NCBI RefSeq assembly: GCF_015206895.1
Contig: NZ_JADEXU010000029.1
Span: 1 to 64,000 of the forward strand
Length of the DNA: 64,000 nt
Origin: Nostoc sp. LEGE 12450
Lineage (GTDB): Bacteria > Cyanobacteriota > Cyanobacteriia > Cyanobacteriales > Nostocaceae
Direction: 5' to 3'
Shown: piece by piece, positions 35,301 to 44,519 of the stretch
Layout of the letters: the number at the start of each line of letters is the position of its first letter
Numbering within the stretch: position 1 is the stretch's first letter
The notes under the pieces: model-generated
The model's database searches: none
What the model was told of the DNA's origin: nothing
The model's input: the letters and a program-made list of their open reading frames with translations, nothing else
Made by a program: the position numbers and the translations under genes

Positions 35301-36009
35301 TTTTAGTCCCGATCGACAAATCTTAGCAAGCGGCAGTGACGACCGAACCATTCGCTTATGGTCTATCAGTACAGGAAAATGCCTCAACATCTTGCAAGGT
35401 CATTCCAGTTGGATTTGGTGTGTTACCTTTAGCCCCAATGGTGAAATAGTCGCTAGCAGTAGTGAAGACCAAACCATTCGTCTGTGGTCTAGTTCCACTG
35501 GTGAATGTCTCCAAATTTTAGAAGGACACACTAGTAGAGTGCAAGCGATCGCTTTTAGTCCAGATGGGCAAATCCTCAGTAGCGCTAGTGAAGATGAAAC
35601 AGTTCGCCTGTGGTCGGTTGATACAGGTGAATGCCTGAATATATTTCAGGGACACAGTAATAGTGTTTGGTCAGTCGCCTTTAGTCCAGAAGGTGATATT
35701 TTGGCCAGTAGTAGCTTAGATCAAACAGTGAGAATTTGGGATAAGCATACAGAGGTTTGTCTGAAAGTGTTGCCTGTCCTGCCTCACGCGATGCGATCGG
35801 CGATCGCATTTGGCAAATCTACAGAACATTATGCGATCGCTAGCGGTAGCCAAAACGGGACTATTCAGATTTGGGATGCCCAAACGGGTAAATGTTTGAA
35901 AATACTGAATCCTGACAGACCTTATCAAGGAAGTAATATTACAGGCGTGACAGGAATCACCACAGCTCAAAAAGATGTTCTCAAAGCGTTAGGTGCCTTC
36001 GAGATTTAA
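32350..36009 (+). CDS. NB-ARC ATPase with 14 WD40 repeats
   Basis: A 1219-aa STAND-type protein. N-terminal helical domain of about 85 residues with an HTH look (YDRIADIYGYSPTYLKHDVGPKLW); NB-ARC with Walker A GMGGMGKTS (154-162) and LVLTSRD; a helical/winged-helix region; a pentapeptide-like bridge (NLTIWQAYLQDVNLHNVNFESSDLSQCVF); then 14 WD40 repeats of the VAFSPDG...LASGS-D-TIRLWDVSTG type, enough for two seven-bladed propellers. ATG 32350 is chosen over TTG 32335. Known: such proteins are sensors or scaffolds, some in conflict or programmed-death systems; function here unknown. Confidence 0.9.
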   Translation: MDIDQALAFTDALVFAKSRIHLSDLQQAMLRESWSLERQSYDRIADIYGYSPTYLKHDVGPKLWKLLSEVLGEKVNKTSFRTAIERATAQSNQYIEEKTRVKFTDNLLVAEAQTSYQDWGDAIDVDFFYGRQTELAQLQQWILVDQCRLVAVSGMGGMGKTSLSIKLAQQLQSDFKWVIWRSLRNAPPVQEILTELLKLLSNQQEIDYPETVEGKISRLLHYLRSQRCLVIFDNIETILQHNGKSKSSYIEGYEAYGEIFRQIGEIRHQSCLVLTSRDQPPEARLLEGASLPVRAIQLGGLKKAEAQELLHLKGNFQGSTEEWNRLVEGYAGNPLALKIIATTIQNLFDGSISDFLNQQAFVFGNIRNLIEQQFERLSESEKTVIYWLAIYRDSASFLELRSDIFPRRSPQELIDILESLEQRSLIEKTKPTLIEKHQTQFSLQPVVMEYATEKLVAQVCQEILAGLEANAEQKNLLFKTHALLKAQAKDYVRETQVRFILKPILERLLLDRLFIEASEELVIENLLTQCLTKLRGTSSLKTGYAGGNILNLLCQLQSTLTNYNFSNLTIWQAYLQDVNLHNVNFESSDLSQCVFAETFGMVFAGIAFSPDGTLLATGDAEGELRLWEVATGKLVVNFAGHLGWVWSVAFSPDGQLLASCSSDKTIRLWDVNTGKCLRTLSGHTSSIWSVAFSADGQILASGGDEPTIRLWNVNTGDCHKILSGHTDRILSVSFSPDGQTLASGSADFTIRLWKISGECDRILEGHSDRIWSLSFSPDSQTLASSSADFTIRLWEVSTGNCFNILQEHSDRVRSVAFSPDAQTLVSASDDKTVRIWETSTGQCLNILPGHTNSIFSVAFNVDGRTIASGSTDQTVKLWDVNTGRCFKTLKGYSNSVFSVAFNLDGQTLASGSTDQAVRLWDVTTGICLKKLTGHSGWVISVAFHPDGDLLASSSADRTVRLWSVSTGQCLQILRGHVNWVQSVAFSPDRQILASGSDDRTIRLWSISTGKCLNILQGHSSWIWCVTFSPNGEIVASSSEDQTIRLWSSSTGECLQILEGHTSRVQAIAFSPDGQILSSASEDETVRLWSVDTGECLNIFQGHSNSVWSVAFSPEGDILASSSLDQTVRIWDKHTEVCLKVLPVLPHAMRSAIAFGKSTEHYAIASGSQNGTIQIWDAQTGKCLKILNPDRPYQGSNITGVTGITTAQKDVLKALGAFEI

Positions 36010-36691
36010 TTCAGGACTTACGCAAACAATAGTCATAACGGGGCAATACTTGTCGGTTAAGGGGAAAAGGGGAAGGGGGAAAGGGAAATTAAAAACCTTT
36101 AACCCTTTCCCAAAACCAAACCTTGGGTTCAAAATGCTTAACCGAGTAGTATTGCATAACGGGGGACAATTCATTAATTGCCCCGTTTTGCTTGCCTGTA
36201 ATGTTGTGAGGATTTGCTTTGGGGAATAAGATATTGATATTGAGACGACTTTTAGTATCATTACTCAAAAATTACCCAAATCAATTCATGTAGTCACGAA
36301 TAAAGGTTTTATGCTTAACCTCAGAGCTTTTATCTTTGTCTTTACCTTATATAGGCACTTTTGTAATTAACAAGTTAGGTTATATAATCAATCTGATACA
36401 TTTTTATAAGAAAGTTATCAAATTACAAAAAACTATTTAAATACATTAGGAGTCGTGAAATAACTTCCCTTTTGAAAAATATTAACCTTGATTAGTAGGG
36501 GTTCAGCGATTAAAAAAGGTAATTTATTCCTGTGGTGTTCCTTAGCAAAAATTTAAAATCATAACTTTGATTAAATCAGAAAGCTAAATTTTGTCAAAAT
36601 GGCTTGAAGATTGATAAATTTTAAGCTTATTTTGTCATCCTCTGATTTTTGAAATCAATTTTTTAATTGCTTTAACCAACAGAATAAACTA
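36010..36691. other. intergenic region, no gene seen
   Basis: About 680 bases. The first 200 contain polypurine GGGGAAAAGGGGAAGGGGGAAAGGG and repeated CATAACGGGG words flanking a GGGGACAATTCATTAATTGCCCC palindrome; the rest is AT-rich. Two opposite short frames in the repeat part are not credible. Confidence 0.55.
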
Positions 36692-39600
36692 ATGCGCTCA
36701 CTTTCTCCTGTGGATTTACCTACTTTAGAGCAGATAGTTGAATGTTCTCCTTTAACTGTATTACCTGATACCCCACTTATTGATGTTATTGCTCTAATGA
36801 ATAGGGTAAATAGCAGTATAGTAGAGTCTAAGTTTGATTTTAGTAGTTATGTTTTAGTAGTTGAAGAAACAAACTTAATAGGTATATTAACTCTACGGGA
36901 TGTAATCCGACTGACTGGGATGGGCAAAGATTTATCCAGTGTCAAAATCTCAGAGGTGATGACACAACCAGTCATCAGCCTGGGGTTGGCTCAGGCTCAA
37001 AATGCCCTCACAGCTTTATCTTTCATGCGTCAACATTGTATTCGCCATCTACCTGTAGTAGATGATCTTGGACAATTGGTAGGCTTAATTACCCAAGACA
37101 GAATTCGTCAGGTTATCCAACCAGTTCACCTGTTGAAATTGCAATGTGTGACGGAAGTAATGGTAACTGAAGTTATTCATGCTCTCCCGACTACATCTGT
37201 GCTGGAATTGTCTCAAATCATGAGCGATCGCCAGATCAGTTGTGTGGTAATTGTCGCCCAACAGAAGAAGGAATTGATCCCGGTAGGGATGATCACTGAA
37301 AAAGATATTATTAAATTCCATTTACAGGGACTAGATATAGCCCAAACCCAGGCGCAAGATGTGATGAGTACCCCTGTATTAAGCATCACTTCCACTGAAT
37401 CTTTATGGACTGTTCACCAGTTGATGCAAGAGCGAAAGGTGCGGCGATTAACCGTAGTTGGAGAACAAAGCGAATTGCAAGGACTGGTGACACAAACTAA
37501 TCTCCTGCAAGTGCTTGATCCCCTAGAAATAGACAGCGTAATTCAAGTTTTGCAAGCAAAAGTTGAGGAACAAACGGTTAAACTTAGACAATGCAACCAG
37601 CAGTTAGAACAGGAAGTTGAACAACGCCGCCAAGCTCAACAAGAATTAGAGTTACGGGTGGCGGAGCGTACAGCTGAACTACTGCAAGCAAATGTACGTT
37701 TGAAACGGGAAATTGAGGAGCGCAAACAGACTGAAATAGTACTCCAGCAGCGTGAACATCAGTGGAAAGCTCTTTTTGATCATGCTCTTGATGCGATCGC
37801 TATTGCAGATGACGAGGGGCGCTATATAGAGGTAAATCCAGCAGCCTGTAAGCTATTTGGTGTATCGAAGGAAGAACTGTTAGGTTCCACAATCGCAGAT
37901 TTTGCAGCACCCGAATTTGATTTTACCCAAGCTTTGCAACAGTTCTACGAACAAGGACAAATGTTGGGTGAGTTTAACTTATATTGTCCCGATGGCACAG
38001 TGCGAGAAACTGAATTTGCGGCGGTTGCCAATTTTATACCACATCGTCATCTTTCAATCCTGCGGGATGTGAGCGATCGCCAAGCCGCGCTACACGATCA
38101 TAAACAAGCTGAGGAAACCCTCAGAGAAAGTGAGCAACGGTTACAACTGGCACTTAGTGTGGGTAAAATTGGCACTTGGGAATGGAATCTGAGAACCAAT
38201 CAGGTTATCTGGTCTGAGAGTTTGTTTACTTTATTTGGTCTAACTCCTGATACCTTTGATGTCAGCTATGAAAATTTTTTAAATCTCATTGTCCACCCTG
38301 AAGACCGCGAATTGCTCCATCAATCAGTTTTGCGAGCAATTGACCAGCAAGTACCCCATAATCTCGAATTCCGGTTTATTTACCCAGATGGCACAGTTCG
38401 TTGGTCAGTATGCAAGGGTCAAGTATTGTATGATGACACCACTAATAATCCACTCCAGATGATTGGGGTGAATATAGATATCACCGAACGCAAACAATCG
38501 GAACTTGAAATCCGTAAATTTGTTTCTCTGGCCGATAACAGCACGGAATTTATCGGTATGTGTGATATGAATTTTGTGCCATTCTATTTGAACCCGGCGG
38601 GTATGCAACTAGTCGGGCTAAATGACACTCAGCAATATAGCGAAACGCCAGTCAGGGAATTTTTCTTTCCTGAAGATCGGGACTTTATCATCAATGAATT
38701 TTTCCCGCGTGTTTTGCGTGAGGGAAGGGCGGAAGTAGAAATTCGTTTCCGTCATTTCCAGACGGGAGAAGCATTATGGATGGTTTACAGCGTTTCTTGC
38801 GTCAAAGACATGAACGACCAGCTAATTGGTCTGGCAGCCGTCAGCCGCAATATTAGCGATCGCAAGCTGGCCGAACAGAAAATTGCCGAACAAGCAGCTT
38901 TAATTGATATTGCTACCGATGCCATTTTTGTCCGCGATTTAGAAAACCGCATTCTGTTCTGGAGTCCAGGTGCTGAAAACTTATACGGTTGGACAGCACA
39001 GGAAAGCATGGGGAAATTAGTCCATGAGCTTTTCAACGTAGAATCCTTGTCTCAACTAGCAGCAGGTTTCAAAACCACTCTCGAACAAGGTTATTGGCAA
39101 GGGGAGTTAGAAAAAACCACCAAAACTGGGAGAAAAATTATCGTTGCTAGTCGGTGGACACTGGTACACAATCAATTCGGACAAAGCCAATCTATCTTAT
39201 CAGTCAACACCGACATCACCGAGAAAAAACAACTAGAGCAACAATTTTACCGCGCTCAACGCTTGGAGAGTGTAGGAACTCTAGCCAGTGGCATTGCTCA
39301 CGACCTCAACAACGTCTTTGCTCCCATAATCATGATTGCCGAATTGCTGCCTTTGAGATGCAAAAATGTGGATTTGCAGACTCAAGAACTGTTTAAAACA
39401 CTAGAAAACAGCTCGCAGCGTGGAGCGAACTTAGTTAAACAAATTCTCGCCTTTACCCGTGGTACAGAAGGGAAGCGCATCTTGTTGCAACCTGGGCATT
39501 TGCTCCAAGAATTGGTCAAAGTCATCAAACAGACATTTCCTAAATCCATCGAAATTGTTAATGACATTCCCATAAACACATTATGGATGGTGCAAGCCGA

Positions 39601-40393
39601 TCCCACTCAACTAGAACAGGTATTTATGAACTTGGCAGTCAATGCCCGTGATGCTATGCCCAATGATGGTATGCTCACAATTAATGCCGAAAACCGGATG
39701 ATTGACCAAACATACGCCCAAATGCACCTGGACGCGAAAGCAGGAGGCTACATCGTTGTTACCGTCTCAGATACAGGCACAGGAATCCCTCCAGAATTCT
39801 TAGAGCGCATATTTGATCCCTTTTTTACAACTAAAGAAGTTGGTAAAGGTACAGGGCTAGGGCTGTCAACAGTTTTAGGTATCGTCAAAAACCACGGTGG
39901 TTTTGTGGAAGTATCAACTCAGGTAGGTAAAGGGACACGATTTCAGGTATTTTTGCCCAGAGGAGAAGGCAAAGCAACCGAGACAATAACAAAGGCAGAA
40001 TTACCTGAAGGTAATGGCGAATTGATTTTAGTTGTTGATGATGAAGACTTAGTAAAACAAACCAATCAGGGAACTTTAGAAGATTATAACTATAAAACCC
40101 TTGTAGCTAACGATGGCATTGAGGCGATCGCTTTGTATGCCCAGTATAAGGAACGAATTAGTGCAGTTTTACTAGATATGTCCATGCCCAACATGGACGG
40201 ATTAACAACTATCTCCATCCTGCGATCGCTCAACCCCAATATTAAGATTATTGCCACCAGTGGTTTACCCGCTAACGAGCAAAAGGCTATTGCCATTGGT
40301 GCTGATAAGTTTCTGTCTAAGCCTTACACAGCGACAGATTTATTGACTACTTTATCTGCTGTAATCGGTCATCCTGGGGAGCCTCAGTCATAG
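36692..40393 (+). CDS. hybrid sensor histidine kinase with CBS and PAS domains
   Basis: A 1233-aa soluble sensor. Order: four CBS motifs in two Bateman modules (about 10-280), coiled coil (285-350), four PAS/PAC domains (about 352-470, 480-600, 610-725, 735-850), HisKA (ASGIAHDLNNVFAP; H near 868), HATPase (DTGTGIPPEFLERIFDPFFTTKEVGKGTGLG) and a C-terminal receiver (LVVDDED, VLLDMSMPNMDG with D near 1160). Known: CBS pairs bind adenine nucleotides, PAS domains sense redox, light or ligands. No adjacent response regulator. It ends 112 bp before hypB, which is convergent. Confidence 0.93.
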   Translation: MRSLSPVDLPTLEQIVECSPLTVLPDTPLIDVIALMNRVNSSIVESKFDFSSYVLVVEETNLIGILTLRDVIRLTGMGKDLSSVKISEVMTQPVISLGLAQAQNALTALSFMRQHCIRHLPVVDDLGQLVGLITQDRIRQVIQPVHLLKLQCVTEVMVTEVIHALPTTSVLELSQIMSDRQISCVVIVAQQKKELIPVGMITEKDIIKFHLQGLDIAQTQAQDVMSTPVLSITSTESLWTVHQLMQERKVRRLTVVGEQSELQGLVTQTNLLQVLDPLEIDSVIQVLQAKVEEQTVKLRQCNQQLEQEVEQRRQAQQELELRVAERTAELLQANVRLKREIEERKQTEIVLQQREHQWKALFDHALDAIAIADDEGRYIEVNPAACKLFGVSKEELLGSTIADFAAPEFDFTQALQQFYEQGQMLGEFNLYCPDGTVRETEFAAVANFIPHRHLSILRDVSDRQAALHDHKQAEETLRESEQRLQLALSVGKIGTWEWNLRTNQVIWSESLFTLFGLTPDTFDVSYENFLNLIVHPEDRELLHQSVLRAIDQQVPHNLEFRFIYPDGTVRWSVCKGQVLYDDTTNNPLQMIGVNIDITERKQSELEIRKFVSLADNSTEFIGMCDMNFVPFYLNPAGMQLVGLNDTQQYSETPVREFFFPEDRDFIINEFFPRVLREGRAEVEIRFRHFQTGEALWMVYSVSCVKDMNDQLIGLAAVSRNISDRKLAEQKIAEQAALIDIATDAIFVRDLENRILFWSPGAENLYGWTAQESMGKLVHELFNVESLSQLAAGFKTTLEQGYWQGELEKTTKTGRKIIVASRWTLVHNQFGQSQSILSVNTDITEKKQLEQQFYRAQRLESVGTLASGIAHDLNNVFAPIIMIAELLPLRCKNVDLQTQELFKTLENSSQRGANLVKQILAFTRGTEGKRILLQPGHLLQELVKVIKQTFPKSIEIVNDIPINTLWMVQADPTQLEQVFMNLAVNARDAMPNDGMLTINAENRMIDQTYAQMHLDAKAGGYIVVTVSDTGTGIPPEFLERIFDPFFTTKEVGKGTGLGLSTVLGIVKNHGGFVEVSTQVGKGTRFQVFLPRGEGKATETITKAELPEGNGELILVVDDEDLVKQTNQGTLEDYNYKTLVANDGIEAIALYAQYKERISAVLLDMSMPNMDGLTTISILRSLNPNIKIIATSGLPANEQKAIAIGADKFLSKPYTATDLLTTLSAVIGHPGEPQS

Positions 40394-40505
40394 GCAAATT
40401 ACACTCAATTCTGACCACTGAATTCCGATTTATGCCGCCACTAATTCCGCTTTTTCCAGCAGTCATGGTGCGATCGCTAATAGTTAAACATGATAATCAA
40501 GTTAA

Positions 40506-41327
40506 TTAATTTACTACCTTATCAATTACCCATTTATACCAATTATCTAACCCTACACCAGTAGTTGCAGAAACCTGAAAAATCTGAATTTTGGGATTTA
40601 CTTCAGTAGCATATTCTATGCACTTTTGCACATCAAAATTTACATAAGGCAGTAAATCAATTTTCGTGAGAATCATTACATCACTAGCACGGAATATATG
40701 CGGGTATTTTATCGGCTTATCTTCTCCTTCTGTGACAGAAAGAATCACGACTTTTGCCTGTTCTCCTAAATCAAATAAGGCTGGACAAACCAAATTTCCG
40801 ACATTTTCAATCATCACAACTGAATTTAGTGGCGGATTCAGTTGTTGTAAACCTCTGTCTATCATGGATGCATCTAGATGACAGCCTGTTCCAGTGTTGA
40901 TTTGGATGACTTTAGAACCTGTTTCTTTAATTTTTTTGGCATCATTAGCAGTTTCTTGGTCGCCTTCAATAACACTGATAGATAATTGATGTTTTAAATC
41001 ATTGATGGTTCGCGTCAAAAGAGTTGTTTTCCCAGCACCGGGAGAACTCATTAAATTTAATGCGAGAATATTTAGACCTTTAAACCATCCCCGATTTTGA
41101 GCAGCTAGCAGGTTATTCTTTGCTAATATATTTTCTTCTAAAGATATCGTTGTGTTGTGTATTTTGGCATGAATTTGAGGTGCTTCTATATGAGTGTCAT
41201 GGCTGTGGGAGTGAGTGATGACAGTTCCATCTGGTAAAGTGTGAGTATGATTATGTTCCGCTTTATCTGTTTCTAAATTTGTAATTTTTATTTCGCCATC
41301 ATTAGAACAACCGCAGGTTACACACAT
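40506..41327 (-). CDS. hypB: HypB, nickel-binding GTPase for hydrogenase maturation
   Basis: A 273-aa protein. The N-terminus is MCVTCGC, the high-affinity nickel site, followed by a His-rich segment (HNHTHTLPDGTVITHSHSHDTH, 25-46), then a G domain with Walker A NLMSSPGAGKTTLL near 93, and TKIDLL near 236. With HypA it inserts nickel into hydrogenase large subunits, here HupL. Last gene of the leftward hypFCDEAB run; its start overlaps the hypA stop by 10 bp. Confidence 0.95.
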   Translation of the reverse strand: MCVTCGCSNDGEIKITNLETDKAEHNHTHTLPDGTVITHSHSHDTHIEAPQIHAKIHNTTISLEENILAKNNLLAAQNRGWFKGLNILALNLMSSPGAGKTTLLTRTINDLKHQLSISVIEGDQETANDAKKIKETGSKVIQINTGTGCHLDASMIDRGLQQLNPPLNSVVMIENVGNLVCPALFDLGEQAKVVILSVTEGEDKPIKYPHIFRASDVMILTKIDLLPYVNFDVQKCIEYATEVNPKIQIFQVSATTGVGLDNWYKWVIDKVVN

Positions 41328-41659
41328 AATTCCTCTATTTCTATTTCTTTAATTTTAAGTTCTTCACCAGTAATTAAATCTAATTGCACGCTACCGCAGT
41401 TACAAATTCCAAATGGTTTATCTAAATAAATTTCTCCACCGCATTGGCGACATCGCCCTAAGCCGGGGATTTCTAAAATTTCTAATGTCGCCCCTTCTAA
41501 AACTGTACCTTGAGTGCAAATATCAAAACAAAATCGGATAGCATCGGGCATAATGGCTGAAAGTTTGCCAATTTCTAATAAAACTCTCTGCACTTTTGCG
41601 CCTTTGGCGTGTTCAGTCACAATTGCTACAATATTTTGGGTAATTCCAAATTCGTGCAT
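41318..41659 (-). CDS. hypA: HypA, nickel/zinc metallochaperone
   Basis: A 113-aa protein beginning MHE, with H2 the nickel ligand, and carrying a zinc site C70-x2-C73 / C86-x-C88 (CRQCGG...CNCGS). ATG 41659 is chosen because the family starts at MHE; a longer frame to 41686 is not supported. The second zinc pair is CxC rather than CxxC, a spacing I have not seen commonly. It lies 20 bp after hypE and overlaps hypB. Confidence 0.93.
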   Translation of the reverse strand: MHEFGITQNIVAIVTEHAKGAKVQRVLLEIGKLSAIMPDAIRFCFDICTQGTVLEGATLEILEIPGLGRCRQCGGEIYLDKPFGICNCGSVQLDLITGEELKIKEIEIEELCV

Positions 41660-41679
41660 ACTATAAAATCTATTAAAAA

Positions 41680-42783
41680 CTAACAAATTCGTGGCAATTG
41701 GTCGCCTACTAACATATCAACAATCCTTTCAGCACCAAAAACTGTTTTTAACAAAACTATACCTGGAGGTGAAGAAATAACTTCGCCAATAATACAAGCA
41801 TCTTTGCCTGCGGGGTGAGATTTCATAGCAGATAAAACGTTGTCAGCATTCTCTTTTGGAACCACTACAACTAACTTACCTTCATTAGCTAAATACAATG
41901 GGTCTAAACCGAGAATTTCGCAAACTCCGTTGACTTTTTCACACACAGGAATAGATTCTTCAAAAAGACGAATCCCTACATCGGAACTTAGGGCAAATTC
42001 ATTTAATACTGTAGCTAAACCGCCGCGTGTAGCATCTCGCATAGCATGAACTTGGGGACATACATGGAGAATAGTTTCTACTAAACTATTCAACGGCTGA
42101 CAGTCACTTTCAATATTAGTATCTAAGGCTAATTCCCCACGGGCAATTAAAATTGCTGTCCCATGATTGCCTATTTCACCATTAATTATTACAGCATCTC
42201 CAGGTTTAATATTGTGGGCGGAAATACTAATTCCTCGCGGGATGATACCAATACCAGCAGTATTAATAAAGAGTTTATCGGCAGCACCTCGATGTACAAC
42301 TTTTGTGTCACCAGTGACAATTTGAATACCCGCTTTTTCTGCGGCTGCTTTCATACTGGTTGCGACACGGCGTAAGGTTTCTACAGGTAATCCTTCTTCT
42401 AAAATTACGCTACAAGTTAGATATAAAGGTTTAGCACCACTGACAGCTAAATCATTAACTGTGCCGTTTACGGCTAATTCTCCTATATCACTTCCGGGGA
42501 AAAATAACGGGTCTACAACATAAGAATCTGTTGTAAATGCGAGTCTGTCCCCTTGTTGTATGAGATTGGCTAAATTAAAGCTAGCTTGGTCTTCTAATTG
42601 GGAAAGAATTGGATTATCAAAATTGCTGACAAATATATCATCTATTAAATCGCGCATGGCTTTACCGCCGCTACCATGTGCGAGAGTTATATGAGTATCT
42701 CGCACTTTACCTTGGCAACGGCGAACTTGTTCCATTTTTTGAAACAAGGAATTTTGTGCTGAGTTGGTGGGAGAAATATTCAT
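41680..42783 (-). CDS. hypE: HypE, carbamoyl dehydratase for CN ligand synthesis
   Basis: A 367-aa AIRS/PurM-family protein with HGSGGKAMRDLI near 35, an ATP site (TTDSYVVDPLFFPGSDIGELAVNGTVNDLA), and the C-terminal PRIC with C367, which receives the carbamoyl group from HypF and is dehydrated to thiocyanate. Length and ends are standard. It lies 45 bp after hypD and 20 bp before hypA in the same operon. Confidence 0.95.
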   Translation of the reverse strand: MNISPTNSAQNSLFQKMEQVRRCQGKVRDTHITLAHGSGGKAMRDLIDDIFVSNFDNPILSQLEDQASFNLANLIQQGDRLAFTTDSYVVDPLFFPGSDIGELAVNGTVNDLAVSGAKPLYLTCSVILEEGLPVETLRRVATSMKAAAEKAGIQIVTGDTKVVHRGAADKLFINTAGIGIIPRGISISAHNIKPGDAVIINGEIGNHGTAILIARGELALDTNIESDCQPLNSLVETILHVCPQVHAMRDATRGGLATVLNEFALSSDVGIRLFEESIPVCEKVNGVCEILGLDPLYLANEGKLVVVVPKENADNVLSAMKSHPAGKDACIIGEVISSPPGIVLLKTVFGAERIVDMLVGDQLPRIC

Positions 42784-42828
42784 ATTAAAAGTGAGGATTT
42801 TTTTAACGCAGAGTATTTAAAGAATGTC

Positions 42829-44007
42829 TTAGTCTAAAGAAAAACCGCAGGCGGGGAGAGGTTCTTGAGTTATTTTTGGTTTTTGGGTGATTGTTCGTTT
42901 GGCAATGGTGGAGAGTCGCCCATATTTGTAATAGGCTGCACAAGCGCCTTCGGAAGATACCATGCAAGTACCGATTGGTGTTTCCGGTGTGCAAGCTGTA
43001 CCGAATACTTTGCACTCCCAAGGCTTTAAGACTCCTTTGAGAATTTCTCCACATTTACAAGCTTTATGGTCGGCTACTTTGAGATTCGGAATGGTAAATT
43101 TAAGTTCGGCATCGAATTGGGCATATTCAGGTTTAATTTTTAATCCTGAATAGGGAATGTCACCTAAGCCGCGCCAATCAAAACTATCTCGCACTGCGAA
43201 AACTTTATTTATGGCTTGCAGGGCTACTGTGTTACCACTTTTTTGGACAATTCGGTTATATTGATTTTCGACTTCACAACGATTTTCTACTAGCTGTTGC
43301 AATAGCATCCAAATTGATTGGAGAATATCTAAGGGTTCAAATCCTGAGACGACTATTGGCTTATTATATTGTTGGGAAATAAATTGATATGGGTCACTGC
43401 CAATTACCATGCTGACATGACCTGGCCCAACAAATCCATCTAGTTGTAAGTCGGGATTATCTAATAGTGCTTTGAGGGCGGGAATCACGAGAACGTGATT
43501 GGAAAACATACTAAAGTTGTGAATTTTTTCGGCTGCTGCTTGCAGAATGGTGAAGGCGGTGCTGGGGGCTGTGGTTTCAAAGCCTAATGCGAAGAAAACT
43601 ACTTGTTTGTCGGGGTTATCTCTGGCAATTTGTAGGCTGTCTAGGGGAGAGTACACCATACGGATGTCTGCACCTTGTGCCCTGGCTTGGAGTAAACTCG
43701 TTTTGGAACCGGGAACTCGCATTGCGTCGCCAAAGGTGGCAAAAATGACGTTATGATTTTGAGAGATTGCGATCGCATCATCTAATCTCCCTTTTGGCAT
43801 AACGCATACTGGACAACCAGGGCCATGAATTAGTTCGATGGTTTGGGGTAATATTTCTTCGATACCGTATTTAAATATGGAATGGGTATGTCCGCCGCAT
43901 ACTTCCATGATTTTGATAGGTTTTTCTAGCTGGTGGCTTAATTTGGCGATTTCGCGGCATATAGCTTCAGCTTTTTCCGGTTCGCGGAATTCGTCAACAT
44001 ATTTCAT
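42829..44007 (-). CDS. hypD: HypD, iron-sulfur scaffold for Fe(CN)2CO assembly
   Basis: A 392-aa protein with the HypD motifs EVCGGHTHSIFKYGI (about 40), GPGCPVCVMP (about 65), and the C-terminal cysteine cluster (CKCGEILKG, CKVFGTACTPETPIGTCMVSSEGACAAY) that binds [4Fe-4S]. It works with HypC to assemble the Fe(CN)2CO unit. Preceded by 175 bp of repeat-rich spacer after hypC. Confidence 0.95.
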   Translation of the reverse strand: MKYVDEFREPEKAEAICREIAKLSHQLEKPIKIMEVCGGHTHSIFKYGIEEILPQTIELIHGPGCPVCVMPKGRLDDAIAISQNHNVIFATFGDAMRVPGSKTSLLQARAQGADIRMVYSPLDSLQIARDNPDKQVVFFALGFETTAPSTAFTILQAAAEKIHNFSMFSNHVLVIPALKALLDNPDLQLDGFVGPGHVSMVIGSDPYQFISQQYNKPIVVSGFEPLDILQSIWMLLQQLVENRCEVENQYNRIVQKSGNTVALQAINKVFAVRDSFDWRGLGDIPYSGLKIKPEYAQFDAELKFTIPNLKVADHKACKCGEILKGVLKPWECKVFGTACTPETPIGTCMVSSEGACAAYYKYGRLSTIAKRTITQKPKITQEPLPACGFSLD

Positions 44008-44182
44008 AGGAAGTGAGGAGTAGTGAGTTTTATTTATCTATTAATTTCGCTTTTGTGGTGGGGAGTTTTTTTAACGAACCGCGAAGGCGCGTTCACGAAG
44101 TGTCTCGAAGAGAAGGGCGCGAAGGAAGAAAGAAAGGAAGGAAGATGTTTGAAACTATTTTCTGCGTGAGGAAAAAAATTAT

Positions 44183-44443
44183 TTAAGTACTAATCCCTGC
44201 TTGTGCTGCTGCTAATTCTTGAAAGAGTTGTAATGTTTCTGCTGCTTCTTGTTCGTTAATTCGATTCATGGCAAAGCCAACATGTACTAGCACCCAATCA
44301 CCAATACAAGCTTCGGGAGGATGTTGTTCATCTACGATGCAGGCAATATTTACTTCGCGCTTAACACCACCAATATTAACTAGGGCTAGTTTATGGTTAA
44401 CGTTGGTAATTTCTATAATTTGTCCGGGGATTCCTAAGCACAT
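44183..44443 (-). CDS. hypC: HypC, hydrogenase maturation chaperone
   Basis: An 86-aa protein starting MCLGIPGQI, with the essential C2 that binds the Fe unit and the HypD partner; GDWVLVHVGFAMNRINEQEA is the family C-terminal motif. ATG 44443 is selected because the family begins with MCLG; a frame to 44488 exists but the extension is not family sequence. It lies 76 bp after hypF. Confidence 0.94.
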   Translation of the reverse strand: MCLGIPGQIIEITNVNHKLALVNIGGVKREVNIACIVDEQHPPEACIGDWVLVHVGFAMNRINEQEAAETLQLFQELAAAQAGIST

Positions 44444-44519
44444 TTTTTTATTTTGAAGATAAACGAACCGCAGAGGCGCGGAGAACACAGAGAGAATTAT
44501 TTCTAAGTTTTTTCAAAAA

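Noticed and set aside
36010-36261. Two opposite frames of 78 and 90 codons after the WD40 gene
   Set aside because: They overlap each other in a polypurine and palindrome-rich repeat and have no protein signature.
42803-43054. 83-aa frame overlapping hypD
   Set aside because: Shadow frame inside hypD with no features of its own.
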